Assembly (NCBI GenBank): GCA_964607765.1
Contig: CAZSNT010000002.1
Coordinates: 77,498 to 141,497, forward strand
Origin: CAZSNT01 sp964607765
GTDB lineage: Bacteria; Verrucomicrobiota; Lentisphaeria; Oligosphaerales; JABHEG01
DNA length: 64,000 nt
Direction: 5' to 3'
Each line of letters starts with the position of its first letter. Within the stretch, counting starts at the first letter, position 1. Position numbers and translations under genes: made by a program. This document shows positions 36,666-46,200 of this stretch, piece after piece. The notes under the pieces are model-generated. The model worked only from the letters and a program-made list of their open reading frames with translations. It did no database searches and had not been told where the DNA came from.

Positions 36666-39041
36666 ATGGCTCAAGCTGACCCAGTCCCCGGTTCTTCGTA
36701 TGCAAACGCGGTCGGAAAACTGGCTGAAGTCAGCAAGCTGATCTTTGCCCCCGTCTCCACATACCTGCAGGGCCATGCCGAGGCCAGCAAGGTCAGACGC
36801 ATCGCCAAGGCGGAAGTGGCGACGGCGGAACTCCGGGAGCGGGCACAGATGGCCCATGAGCTGCGGGTGATGCAGCATCAGCACAACATGGAGCAGATAC
36901 TCGCCAAGGCGGAGACGCAGCTCCCAGTAGACGCCGACGCAAATCCCCTTGATCCCTACTGGCTGGCAAAGTTCCGGAGGGCCGCACAGGATGTCCAGGA
37001 CGAGACTGTGCAGGAGCTTTGGGCGAAGCTGCTCTGCGGGGAAATCGAGCGCCCGGGATCGTTCTCCCTGCGACTCATCAGCTTCCTGGAACTGATGTCA
37101 ACCGAAGAGGCCCACTCGTTCGTGCGGTTCTACAAGTACACTTGGCGTGACCGCGAAGGCAATCGAGCTTACCAGGTTTTCACAAGAGAAACGGAGAGCC
37201 TGCTCCGGGACAGACAGGGCTTCGACTTCCACTTCTACCAGACGTTGGACGACCTGGGACTCATCACCAACCAGACGCTCGTTCTGCGTAGCGAAAGCGA
37301 GTTTGGTTTGGTGTTGGCCTACGGTAGACGTGGCTTCCGATTCAGTGCCGAGAAGACGGGTGTCACGATCCACATCCGCCGGCTGACGAAGGTAGGGAGC
37401 GAACTGGGGAAGCTCTGTGAGCACAAGCTGGATCCAGAGTACCTTGATGTCCTGCTCTTCTCGCTTCCGGACGGCGTGACGGTCTGCGACCATGGCCTTG
37501 GGGAGCCCCCTCGACCGCTGGCTCCGGAGATAGCGGAACAGGTTGCGTCCCACGCAGGCAAGGCCGTGGCCGACGTCGATGGTGATGACTACGGCGCGCT
37601 GCAAGAGCTAAAGCTGTGCAAAGGCAATGAGCAGGGAAGCCTTCCGCTACTCACGGCACTACAGAAGATCGAGCTCATAAATGCACCTCTGGCCGAACTG
37701 GACGTGCTGCGGTCGTTCCCCTTGCTTGAGGAGATCCGTTTTTCAGGAGGGAGCTTACCTGATCTATCTTCGCTGCGGGAGCTTCCCAGGCTTCGACGAA
37801 TCTCGCTGGACGCCTATTCCGCCGACACACTGCGGGTTCTGGCTTCATTGGAGCAGCTCGAGTTCCTGAGCGTTGGCCTGCCATTTGAGGGACCGCCCGT
37901 AGACCTGTCGCCGTTGGGCAAGCTGACTTCATTGAAGAGTCTGTGCGTCGTGCCCGGTTCGATCAAGAGCCTGGACTGGATCGCGAAGCTCACACAGCTT
38001 GAGAGTCTCTGCCTCAACCAGACGGACGTTGTTGACCTCTCGGCGTTGGCGGTCCTACAGACGCTGCAGGCTCTTTACATGCGCGGCACCAAAGTCGAGG
38101 ATCTGTCTCCCCTGCGGAGGAGCGCAGCACTCCGGAAGCTCGACATGACGTATACGCAGGTAAGCGATCTCGAGCCACTCGGCAGTTGCACCGACATGGA
38201 GGTGCTCAAACTGGGAGGGACCAAGGTCCAGGATCTCAGCCCTTTGGGGACGATGGGTTCGCTGCGCGAGTTGGAACTGTGGAGCACACGAGTAGGGGAC
38301 GTGTCCCCGCTCGCCAGTTGCGTCTCCCTCGAGAAACTCAGACTGTCCGGGACCGCGGCTGGCACGATTGAGCCACTACGGAGCTTGAAGCATCTGACGA
38401 AGCTCCACCTCCAAGGCACGGCGGTCGGTGATTCCAGCGCGCTAACGGGCATGGCGGCGCTGGCGGACCTGAATCTCTCGAAGACGGGCATACAGGAGCT
38501 ACACGGGCTGCGAGGAGCAAAGACGCTTCGGGCCCTCGACCTCAGCGGACTGGAGCTTGACGACCTTGAGCCCCTCAGAGGCTGCCAGAACCTGGAGCGA
38601 CTGTCCTTGCGGGAAAGCGCGCTGCCAGGCGTGGACTGCCTCGCCGAGTTGGGCCAGCTAAGGGTGGTTGATCTCTCGGGCGCAGAGCTGTCGGAACCGT
38701 GCAGCATAGGTGCATTGCGGCAGATAGAGTCGCTGTGTCTTTCCGGACTGCTTACCGAAGTGAGTTTCCTATCCAAGCTGGACAACTTGGTGGAGCTGAG
38801 TCTCGCCGAGGTCGAACTCCCTTCGCTCGAACTGCTTTCTGGTATGGGGCGTCTCACTACGCTCGTCCTTCGGGACATCAAGGCGAGGGACTTCGCGGCC
38901 CTTTCATCGTTGCCGCGTCTGGTGTCAATTGAGGTGACCGGGGAGTACGCGAGGAAGCGCGACCTGCTGCCGCTGGTCAGAGCGAACCCCAGACTGATTG
39001 TGCATTTCCAGAACTGGGTCCACGACCCGACGCGGGACTGA
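36666..39041 (+). CDS. DUF2806-like protein with leucine-rich repeats
   Basis: 791 residues from the ATG at 36666. Residues 1-230 resemble DUF2806: a helical coiled start (AEASKVRRIAKAEVATAELR) then DPYWLAKFRRAAQDVQDETVQ, ELWAKLLCGEIERPGSFSLR and a winged-helix-like end (LLRDRQGFDFHFYQTLDDLG). From about residue 310 to the end there are some 18 leucine-rich repeats of 22-23 residues (L-x2-L-x-L-x2-T-x-V-x-D-L-S-P-L), as in internalin-type bacterial LRRs. No signal peptide is present, so it should act in the cytosol. LRRs suggest recognition of a phage protein, with the DUF2806 part signalling or killing; inference only. A stand-alone defence gene is plausible. Confidence 0.75.
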   Translation: MAQADPVPGSSYANAVGKLAEVSKLIFAPVSTYLQGHAEASKVRRIAKAEVATAELRERAQMAHELRVMQHQHNMEQILAKAETQLPVDADANPLDPYWLAKFRRAAQDVQDETVQELWAKLLCGEIERPGSFSLRLISFLELMSTEEAHSFVRFYKYTWRDREGNRAYQVFTRETESLLRDRQGFDFHFYQTLDDLGLITNQTLVLRSESEFGLVLAYGRRGFRFSAEKTGVTIHIRRLTKVGSELGKLCEHKLDPEYLDVLLFSLPDGVTVCDHGLGEPPRPLAPEIAEQVASHAGKAVADVDGDDYGALQELKLCKGNEQGSLPLLTALQKIELINAPLAELDVLRSFPLLEEIRFSGGSLPDLSSLRELPRLRRISLDAYSADTLRVLASLEQLEFLSVGLPFEGPPVDLSPLGKLTSLKSLCVVPGSIKSLDWIAKLTQLESLCLNQTDVVDLSALAVLQTLQALYMRGTKVEDLSPLRRSAALRKLDMTYTQVSDLEPLGSCTDMEVLKLGGTKVQDLSPLGTMGSLRELELWSTRVGDVSPLASCVSLEKLRLSGTAAGTIEPLRSLKHLTKLHLQGTAVGDSSALTGMAALADLNLSKTGIQELHGLRGAKTLRALDLSGLELDDLEPLRGCQNLERLSLRESALPGVDCLAELGQLRVVDLSGAELSEPCSIGALRQIESLCLSGLLTEVSFLSKLDNLVELSLAEVELPSLELLSGMGRLTTLVLRDIKARDFAALSSLPRLVSIEVTGEYARKRDLLPLVRANPRLIVHFQNWVHDPTRD

Positions 39042-39124
39042 CGACCAGTGATCGTGGACGCAGTTGTCGCGATGCCCTGTCCGATCGCATCCGACGGAGA
39101 ATGTAGCCCCACGAGGAGAACGTC

Positions 39125-41713
39125 ATGTCAGAGATTGGCGCACTGAAAGAAGCCGCGCTGCGGCAGGCGTTTGGGGAGTACATGCAGGACAGGTCACAGC
39201 AACTTCGGGTCGCTGTGCGCCGCAGCCGCGCCGCGTCCATCAGGGAGCTGATGGGCACGGGCGACGTGGACGTGGACACGTTCAACCGGGAAGTGTGGAC
39301 GTTCGAGTCAGACACACGCGTCGGCGGTCGCAGCGTGAAGAAAGTCATACCGACCACAGCCGACATTCCCGACACGACACTTACCAAGCTTGAGACGGCG
39401 ATGGCGACCGCTCAGCTGGAGCTGCACGGCAACTACACCTGGGGCTCGGCAACACGGATCTATGGGGTCCGAACGAAAGACAAGAGTGTCCGGGAAGCAA
39501 ACCTGAGGCTGGCGTCCGATATACTGACCTCGAGCGACCCGCCGTTGGTGAAGGCGAAGAAGCTGGTTCAGGAGGTGGACGGTTTTGGGGGGAACGTCGC
39601 CACGGGGCTTGTCATGATGTTCTACCCGGCGGAGTTCGCCATCTACAACCAGGCGTCTCGTGACGCCAGCCGGCTCATCGGTGTGCTAACCGATTCTCTG
39701 GAGTCGTTTCAAAGCTCCATTGAGCGATTGCGGAACCTGCTCGGCTGCCAGGACTACCTTGAGCTGGACTGGTTCCTGTTCCTCGTCCTACAGGGTCATT
39801 ACCCCGAAGTCTTCCCGTTCGCTGCGAGAGTCCGGCGGTGGCAAGCGGAGCACTGCGAGGAGAGGCGCATTACCGAGCGCGGGAGAGCCGAGAGAGAAGC
39901 GCGACAGCAGATTCAGGAACACCCCCGTAGTTTCACACGGGAGGAGTTCGTGCGTTTCCTTGACACGCTCAACCAAGACTTCTGTGGCGGCGAAAATACC
40001 ACCGGCCGCTTCGGCCAAGCGCTGGTGGGACACAACCGCGAGCTGATGCTCGGCGATCTGGACGGGATCAACGAATGGGTCGAGCGGCTGTTCACAGCCC
40101 GGGCTGGTGATGTCTCGACGCTCATGTCGCAGTTCCTGCGCGAAGGCCCGCGGGGCGCCGGGCGTGTTTTGGGCTCCCTCGTCCTGTACCTGCGTGAGCC
40201 GGAGAAGTACAGCATTTGGGTGCCCGCTATGGTGGAGGGCCTCAACGCGCTGACACACGCCGGACTGACGGGACATTCTGGGACGGCCTACCTGGCGTAC
40301 AATGCGGAGGTGCAACGGCTCCGCACGATCATGGGCCTTCGCCCGCAGGAGCCCGACATACTCCTCTGCGTTAGAGACGAAGCCACAGAGGATGAACCTG
40401 CTGAAGCTGAACCCTTGTTCTGGTGGCTCAATGCCAATCCGAAAATCTGGAAATATGACGACCTGCCCGTCGGTGGAAAGCAGATCTTCACGTTGGTCAA
40501 CGAACAGGGCCACAAGAGGCGGAAGTACAGGCACTTTCTTGCGGCCAAGGCTGGGGATGTTGTCGTGGGTTACACAGCCAGCCCCCAGAAGGAGGTCACC
40601 GCGCTGTGCCGCGTCACGCGCCCCCTGCATGATAGCCCGGAAGGCCCGGGCATCGAGATAGAGAAGACGGAGGGGTTCCGGAGCCCCGTGTCCTACTCCC
40701 AACTGCAGGCCATCCGCGAGCTGGAATCCGCCGAACCGATCGTCAATAACCAAGGCAGTCTCTTCAGCCTGACGGCCGCGGAATTTGAGGTCATCCGGAG
40801 TCTGCTGGACGACGCCAACCCGCGAGCTTCATCGGCCCCAGAGGCCTACACTGAAGAGGACGCCCTCAGAGAACTCTTCTTGCCAAGAAGGCTGTTCGGC
40901 GACCTCTGTGCTTCGCTCCTCTACAAGAAGAACGTGATACTCCAAGGGCCGCCAGGCGTTGGCAAGACATTCATCGCCAAGCGCTTGGCCTACTCAATCC
41001 TCGGGGCAAAGGACGACCAGCGTGTACAGATGATCCAGTTCCACCAGTCATACTCCTACGAGGATTTCATCCAAGGCTATCGTCCCGTGGCAGGCGGGGG
41101 CTTCGCGCGCCGGAATGGCGTGTTCCATGACTTCGTGCGGAGAGCGCAACGTGACGAGGGACACAAGTACTTTTTCGTCATCGACGAGATCAACCGCGCC
41201 AATCTCGGCAAGGTCTTCGGCGAGCTGATGCTGCTGATTGAGCCGGACAAGCGTGGGGAGGAGTTCGCCGTGCCCTTGGCCTATGCGGAAGACCCCGACG
41301 AGACGTTTCACATCCCAGCGAACCTGCATCTGATCGGCACCATGAACACTGCGGATCGCTCGCTGGCTATGGTGGACTACGCTCTCCGGCGGAGATTCCA
41401 CTTCTTCACACTACGGCCGGAATTCGGGGCAAAGTTTGAGAAGCACCTTCGCCGACAAGACGTGCCCAGCGACCTGGTCGTGCAGATCAAGGAGCGTATC
41501 GCACGATTGAACGAGGTCGTGACGCGGGACACCAAGAACCTGGGACCGGGCTTCGAGATCGGCCACAGCTTCTTCTGTCCACTGCACAAGGTCACTGACC
41601 CCGAGGGCTGGTACACGCGGATCGTCGAGCTGGAAATCGCCCCACTACTGGAGGAGTACTGGTTCGATAATCTGGAGCAGGCACATCAGCAGGCACAGCT
41701 CCTGAGGCTCTGA
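39125..41713 (+). CDS. mcrB: McrB-type AAA+ GTPase with EVE domain
   Basis: 862 residues. The N-terminal 430 residues are not recognised. An EVE domain follows (about 432-580: FWWLNANPKIWKYDDLPVG, HFLAAKAGDVVVGYTASPQK), a PUA-like fold that reads modified cytosine or other bases. The AAA+ motor has Walker A GPPGVGKT (about 608), Walker B FFVIDEINRAN (about 684) and the McrB signature MNTADRS (about 739). GAGGAGAA precedes the ATG. With McrC, which starts at its stop codon, it should form a type IV restriction complex that cuts DNA carrying modified bases. Confidence 0.92.
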   Translation: MSEIGALKEAALRQAFGEYMQDRSQQLRVAVRRSRAASIRELMGTGDVDVDTFNREVWTFESDTRVGGRSVKKVIPTTADIPDTTLTKLETAMATAQLELHGNYTWGSATRIYGVRTKDKSVREANLRLASDILTSSDPPLVKAKKLVQEVDGFGGNVATGLVMMFYPAEFAIYNQASRDASRLIGVLTDSLESFQSSIERLRNLLGCQDYLELDWFLFLVLQGHYPEVFPFAARVRRWQAEHCEERRITERGRAEREARQQIQEHPRSFTREEFVRFLDTLNQDFCGGENTTGRFGQALVGHNRELMLGDLDGINEWVERLFTARAGDVSTLMSQFLREGPRGAGRVLGSLVLYLREPEKYSIWVPAMVEGLNALTHAGLTGHSGTAYLAYNAEVQRLRTIMGLRPQEPDILLCVRDEATEDEPAEAEPLFWWLNANPKIWKYDDLPVGGKQIFTLVNEQGHKRRKYRHFLAAKAGDVVVGYTASPQKEVTALCRVTRPLHDSPEGPGIEIEKTEGFRSPVSYSQLQAIRELESAEPIVNNQGSLFSLTAAEFEVIRSLLDDANPRASSAPEAYTEEDALRELFLPRRLFGDLCASLLYKKNVILQGPPGVGKTFIAKRLAYSILGAKDDQRVQMIQFHQSYSYEDFIQGYRPVAGGGFARRNGVFHDFVRRAQRDEGHKYFFVIDEINRANLGKVFGELMLLIEPDKRGEEFAVPLAYAEDPDETFHIPANLHLIGTMNTADRSLAMVDYALRRRFHFFTLRPEFGAKFEKHLRRQDVPSDLVVQIKERIARLNEVVTRDTKNLGPGFEIGHSFFCPLHKVTDPEGWYTRIVELEIAPLLEEYWFDNLEQAHQQAQLLRL

Positions 41714-42753
41714 TGGGCAAGATCCCTATTCAGAATATCTACTACCTGCTCTGCTATGCCTGGGACAGGCTGGAGGAGAGCTCGATTGTCCGTGTGGCCG
41801 CAGAGGACGCTTCAGGAGTCGTTGATTTGCTGGCCAGAGTCCTGTGCAACGGCACGGCGTACGTGTTGCGGAAAGGGTTGGACCGGGGACACGTCGAAAG
41901 GGAAGACGAGATTCGGGGAGTCCGGGGCAAGTTGCTCATGGGGCCATCGCTGCGCCGACGCCTTCTTCCCAACGCCATGGCTCGGTGCGTGTTCGACGAG
42001 CTGAGTCACGACGTCCTGCACAACCGGATTCTGAAGACGACGGTACGGCGACTGATTACGACGCGGGGTCTGGACCGCGATATCGAGTCAGACTTAGTGC
42101 GCGTGTACCGGCGTCTCCCCGCCGATGTGAACGAAATCGACATCGCTCCGCGTGATTTCGACCGGGTGCGACTCAGCCGCAACACTCTCTTCTACGGTTT
42201 CCTGATGCAGGTGTGCCGTCTCATTCACGAAAACCTGCTACCGGACGAGGGCACTGGCGCATACCTCTTCCGCGACTTTGTCCGTGACGAGGTGAAGATG
42301 CGCCTTCTGTTTGAGGCCTTTGTCCGCAATTTCTACAAACACGAAGCCGAGGGATTCAAGGTCTATCGCCAAGGCATCCGCTGGCACACGTCTGAGCCTG
42401 GGGAAGATGACGCGTTCTTACCGGTCATGGAGACCGATACCTGCTTGGAGGAGAAACTGGGCACGCGCAAGATTGTCGTCGAAACCAAGTTCAAGGGGCA
42501 AGTCCTGTCGGAGCACTACGGCGCAAGAAAGGTCAACACCCAGAACCTGTACCAGCTCTTCGCATACCTCAAGAATCTCGAAGCAGAAGGCGGACCTGAC
42601 GCCTATTGCGAAGGCGTTCTGCTGTATGCTTCCCCTGGCGAGCAGGTGGATCTGAGCTTCGCGCTTCCGCGCCACCGAGTTCGTGTGAAGACGGTAGACC
42701 TGTCCCGCCATTGGACGTCTGTCCGAGAACAACTGCTTTCTGTCCTCAACTGA
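41713..42753 (+). CDS. mcrC: McrC-type PD-(D/E)xK nuclease subunit
   Basis: 346 residues, starting with a one-base overlap (TGATG) to McrB. It begins IPIQNIYYLLCYAWDRLEE, the usual McrC opening. The nuclease core is near residues 230-262: FLPVMETDTCLEE (Asp), then KIVVETKFKG (E-x-K), followed by a helix QNLYQLFAYL. McrC supplies the cutting activity and stimulates the McrB motor. The 507 bases after it hold no gene. Complete and apparently intact. Confidence 0.92.
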   Translation: MGKIPIQNIYYLLCYAWDRLEESSIVRVAAEDASGVVDLLARVLCNGTAYVLRKGLDRGHVEREDEIRGVRGKLLMGPSLRRRLLPNAMARCVFDELSHDVLHNRILKTTVRRLITTRGLDRDIESDLVRVYRRLPADVNEIDIAPRDFDRVRLSRNTLFYGFLMQVCRLIHENLLPDEGTGAYLFRDFVRDEVKMRLLFEAFVRNFYKHEAEGFKVYRQGIRWHTSEPGEDDAFLPVMETDTCLEEKLGTRKIVVETKFKGQVLSEHYGARKVNTQNLYQLFAYLKNLEAEGGPDAYCEGVLLYASPGEQVDLSFALPRHRVRVKTVDLSRHWTSVREQLLSVLN

Positions 42754-43260
42754 GCATGAGGTGGAGAGTACCGTCGGCCACCGGATGCCGGTGCGTAGCC
42801 CCAGGCCATGGCCTACAGCGAAGCGCGCCAATCAGTTCCCCCTCCCGATTCTGGTTCACTTGTCTGCAAGCAACGGCGCTCGATGATCCTGTGAATGCGT
42901 CACGGCTCGTGACGTTCAGGCAGGGGATGAACTCGTCGCCCGCCGTGGAAGTGCGCGACCAGAGTCGGTAGACTGCCGCCTCTTTGACATGCTTCCGCAC
43001 AGACGGCGGAGGGAGCGCAGTCCTGCTCCGAGAGAGAACCCGTCGCGGCTCTTTCTTCTCGCCTCTCATCTGCTGCCACAGTGCGCGGTTTGAGTCGACG
43101 CAGCGGATGCTGTGCCCTGTTGGCATGCGTCCCGGCTTGCTCGCGGGACGACTGCAGATACATTGTCTCATCCACGCTGCGGGGCAGCCGTATGGCAGGC
43201 GGAGGCCAGGCTCGGAAGCGAGAGGAGATGCGGCGGCGCAGGGGAACGGCGGAGGAGACC
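42754..43260. other. 507-bp gap between mcrC and the CHAT gene
   Basis: No supported gene on either strand; the readable frames are Arg/Ser/Pro-rich without motifs. It contains a perfect inverted repeat CGTCACG-gct-CGTGACG at 42898-42914, too far from a T-run to be a typical terminator, so possibly an operator of the CHAT gene. Confidence 0.45.
42898..42914. promoter_or_regulatory. Perfect inverted repeat upstream of the CHAT gene
   Basis: CGTCACG-gct-CGTGACG, 7-base arms with a 3-base centre. Candidate operator. No promoter boxes can be assigned with confidence around it. Confidence 0.3.
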
Positions 43261-46200
43261 ATGCCGACACTGCATCTGAGTCAGCGGAGTGGGACTGACG
43301 GGCAACACTGCGTCGAGGTCAGGCTGTCAGGCGTGCCTAACCTAGCCGACATGACGGCTGTATCCGCCTTTCCATTTTCCCTCACTGACGGCGACCGACG
43401 CGACCTGCGCTGGTACCTCGAGGACTTTCTGCAATACCCGCACGAGCCCGCTCCGGCCATCGCGCGCCGAGTCGAGGGGCGTATCGCAACGCTAGGTACG
43501 GAGCTGTTCAACGCCGTGTTCCAATCAAGTCCGAGAACAACACGCCTCTGGGCACGGCTGGAGCCACAACTGAACGACACACGGGTGGAGATAGCCTCCT
43601 CTGTAGGCGGTGCGACCGCAATACCGTGGGAGTTGTTGCGCGATCCCATGACCGATTCGGTCCTGGCCCTGCACGCGCCGGTCTTCACTCGCGTGCAACA
43701 AGCAACGGCGCGCCCCGCCTTTGTCCCCGCCCCGGTTGCCGAGGGCGAGCCCATCCGCATCGTGCTAGCCATCTGCCGCCCGGGCGGGCGCGGGGATGTC
43801 CCGTTCCGCTCCGTGGCCACCCGACTGATTAAGGGACTAACCGAGCAGACCCATCAGCGCTACCAGCTCGACGTCCTACGTCCGCCCACGTTTGCCCGAC
43901 TGGGGGAGGTCTTGCGGAAGGGGCGTGAGGAAGGGCGTCCGTATCATATCGTACACTTCGATGGACATGGCGCATACCTCGACACACCGAACCCGGATCG
44001 TGTGGCGGAGTGGCTGCGAGGGCTGGGGGCCATCATGCTGGGTGCGCCGCGAGCCGGTCCGCATGGGTACCTGTGCTTCGAGAACGCGCACGCGGACGGC
44101 AGTGTCGAGCTGGTCGACGGCACAACGTTAGGCGACCTGCTGTACGAGACGCAGACACCCGCACTGGTGTTGAACGCCTGCCGCTCTGCGCATGCTGCGC
44201 CGTTGGCAGCACCGGAAACAGCGACAGCCGACGACGCGCACGAGCAGGTACGGGCATTCGGATCCCTGGCACAGGAAGTCATTGACCAAGGCGTGGCCGG
44301 CGTCGTGGCCATGCGCTACAATGTGTACGTGGTGACCGCGGCCCAGTTTGTGGCCGACCTGTACTCCGCGTTGGCCCGGGGGCGGTCGCTGGGCGAAGCC
44401 GTGACGCACGGGCGCAAACAGCTTCATGCCAGGCCCGAACGCGCCATTGCGTACGACCCGGTCTCGCTGCAGGACTGGCCCGTACCCGTGGTCTTCGAGG
44501 CCGCGCCGATCCAGTTGTTTCCGCGCATCGACAGGGACGATGGGACGCTGCGAATCTCGATCTCTGCTGGGAGCACGGAGGCCGCCAAAACCAGCGACAT
44601 CGATCACAACCTGCCATCGGCGCCGGACGCCGGGTTCTTCGGGCGCGACGAGACGCTGCTGGCCCTGGATCGGGCCTTTGACAACGACGGCATCGTGCTT
44701 TTACACGCTTTCGCCGGTAGCGGCAAGACGGCCACGGCCGCGGAGTTTGCACGCTGGTGCCACCAGACGGGTGGCCTGAGCGGTGGGCCCGTGCTCTTCA
44801 CTAGCTTCGAGCATTACACGCCATTGCGCAGTGCGCTCAGTCACTTCGGGCAGGTGTTTGCGCCGCTCCTCAAAGCAAATGGCGTGAATTGGCCCGCCCT
44901 GACCCAGACGGAGCAGATGCGCGATGTGGCGTTGCAGGTCATGCGCCAAGTCCCGGTGCTGTGGGTCTGGGACAACGTCGAACCTGTCCACGGATTCCCT
45001 GCTGGCAGCGAATCGCACTGGCCGGGAGCTGAACAGGACCAACTGCGCGACTTCTTGCGCGCCGTGCGCGACACCAAGGGCCGCATCTTGCTCACCTCGC
45101 GCCGGGACGAGAGCGACTGGCTCGGGGAGCTTCCCCACCGGGTCGTAGTGCCGCCCATGCCCGTGACCGAATGCGCGCAGCTCGCCCGGGCCCTGGTTGA
45201 GCGCCGAGGCTACAGGTTCACGGCTGTGGCCGACTGGCGGCCGCTGCTGGAGTTCACGCAAGGCAACCCATTGACCCTCACTGTCCTTGTTGGGCAAGCC
45301 TTGCGGCAGGGGCTGACCTCCAAGGAGCAGGTTGACGACTTCGTCGAGAAGCTCAAAGCTGGTGAGACCACGTTCGTCGACGCGCAGACCGGGTGTCGTG
45401 CCACGTCCCTCGGCGCAGCCCTGAGCTACGGCTTCGACGCGGCCTTCAGTGACATTGAGCGACAACGCCTGGCCCTACTCCACCTGTTCCAGGGCTTCGT
45501 GGACGTAGACGTGCTTTGCATGATGGGCATGCGAGAGGCCGATTGGCGCCTTCCTGGGATAGAGGGCCTGAGCCGCGAGGAGTGGATCGGCCTGCTCGAC
45601 CGCGCGGCCGACATCGGCCTGCTGACTGCCCACGGTGAGGGTTACTACTCGATCCATCCTGCGCTCCCTTGGTTCCTCAAGTCCCTTGAGGACCGTTACT
45701 ACCCAGGCTGTGACGCCGGGGTCTTAGGCACATGTGCCCTTCCCGACGCCCAAGGCGCAGAGCCTGGCACTGCTTCTTCACCCCTCCATTCATTCGTCGA
45801 GGCAGTGGGTCTGCGTGCAAATCGATACTGCGACCAATACGTAGCTGGCAACCGTGACATTATCGCCGCGCTCGCGGAGGAGGAGGCAAACCTGCTCACA
45901 ACCCGCCGGGTCGCCCGCGCAAACGCCTGGCACCGCGCCAGTATCGGCGCACTGCAGGGGCTCTACGCGCTCTACGATCACACCAGTCGACGCGTCGAAT
46001 GGATGTCGCTTGTCGAGGAGGCGATCTGCGAGTTCGTAGATCCTACGACAGATGGTCCGCTGCCGGGCTGTGAAGAGCAGTGGGGCATCGTCACTCTGTA
46101 CCGGGTTTGGCTCGCCCGAGAAACGCGCAATTGGGCCGAAGCCGAAGGTCTTCAGAATGCACTCATGGCCTGGGCCCGCGAGCGCGCCAAACCGTTTTTG

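Noticed and set aside
43081..43260. Longer start for the CHAT gene
   Set aside because: The extra 60 residues are Arg/Cys-rich and not domain-like; the ATG at 43261 has GGAGGAG.
42746..43270. Long open frame on the minus strand between mcrC and the CHAT gene
   Set aside because: Arg/Pro/Ser-rich, no motif, no ribosome site, and it overlaps the CHAT start. Looks like chance in GC-rich DNA.
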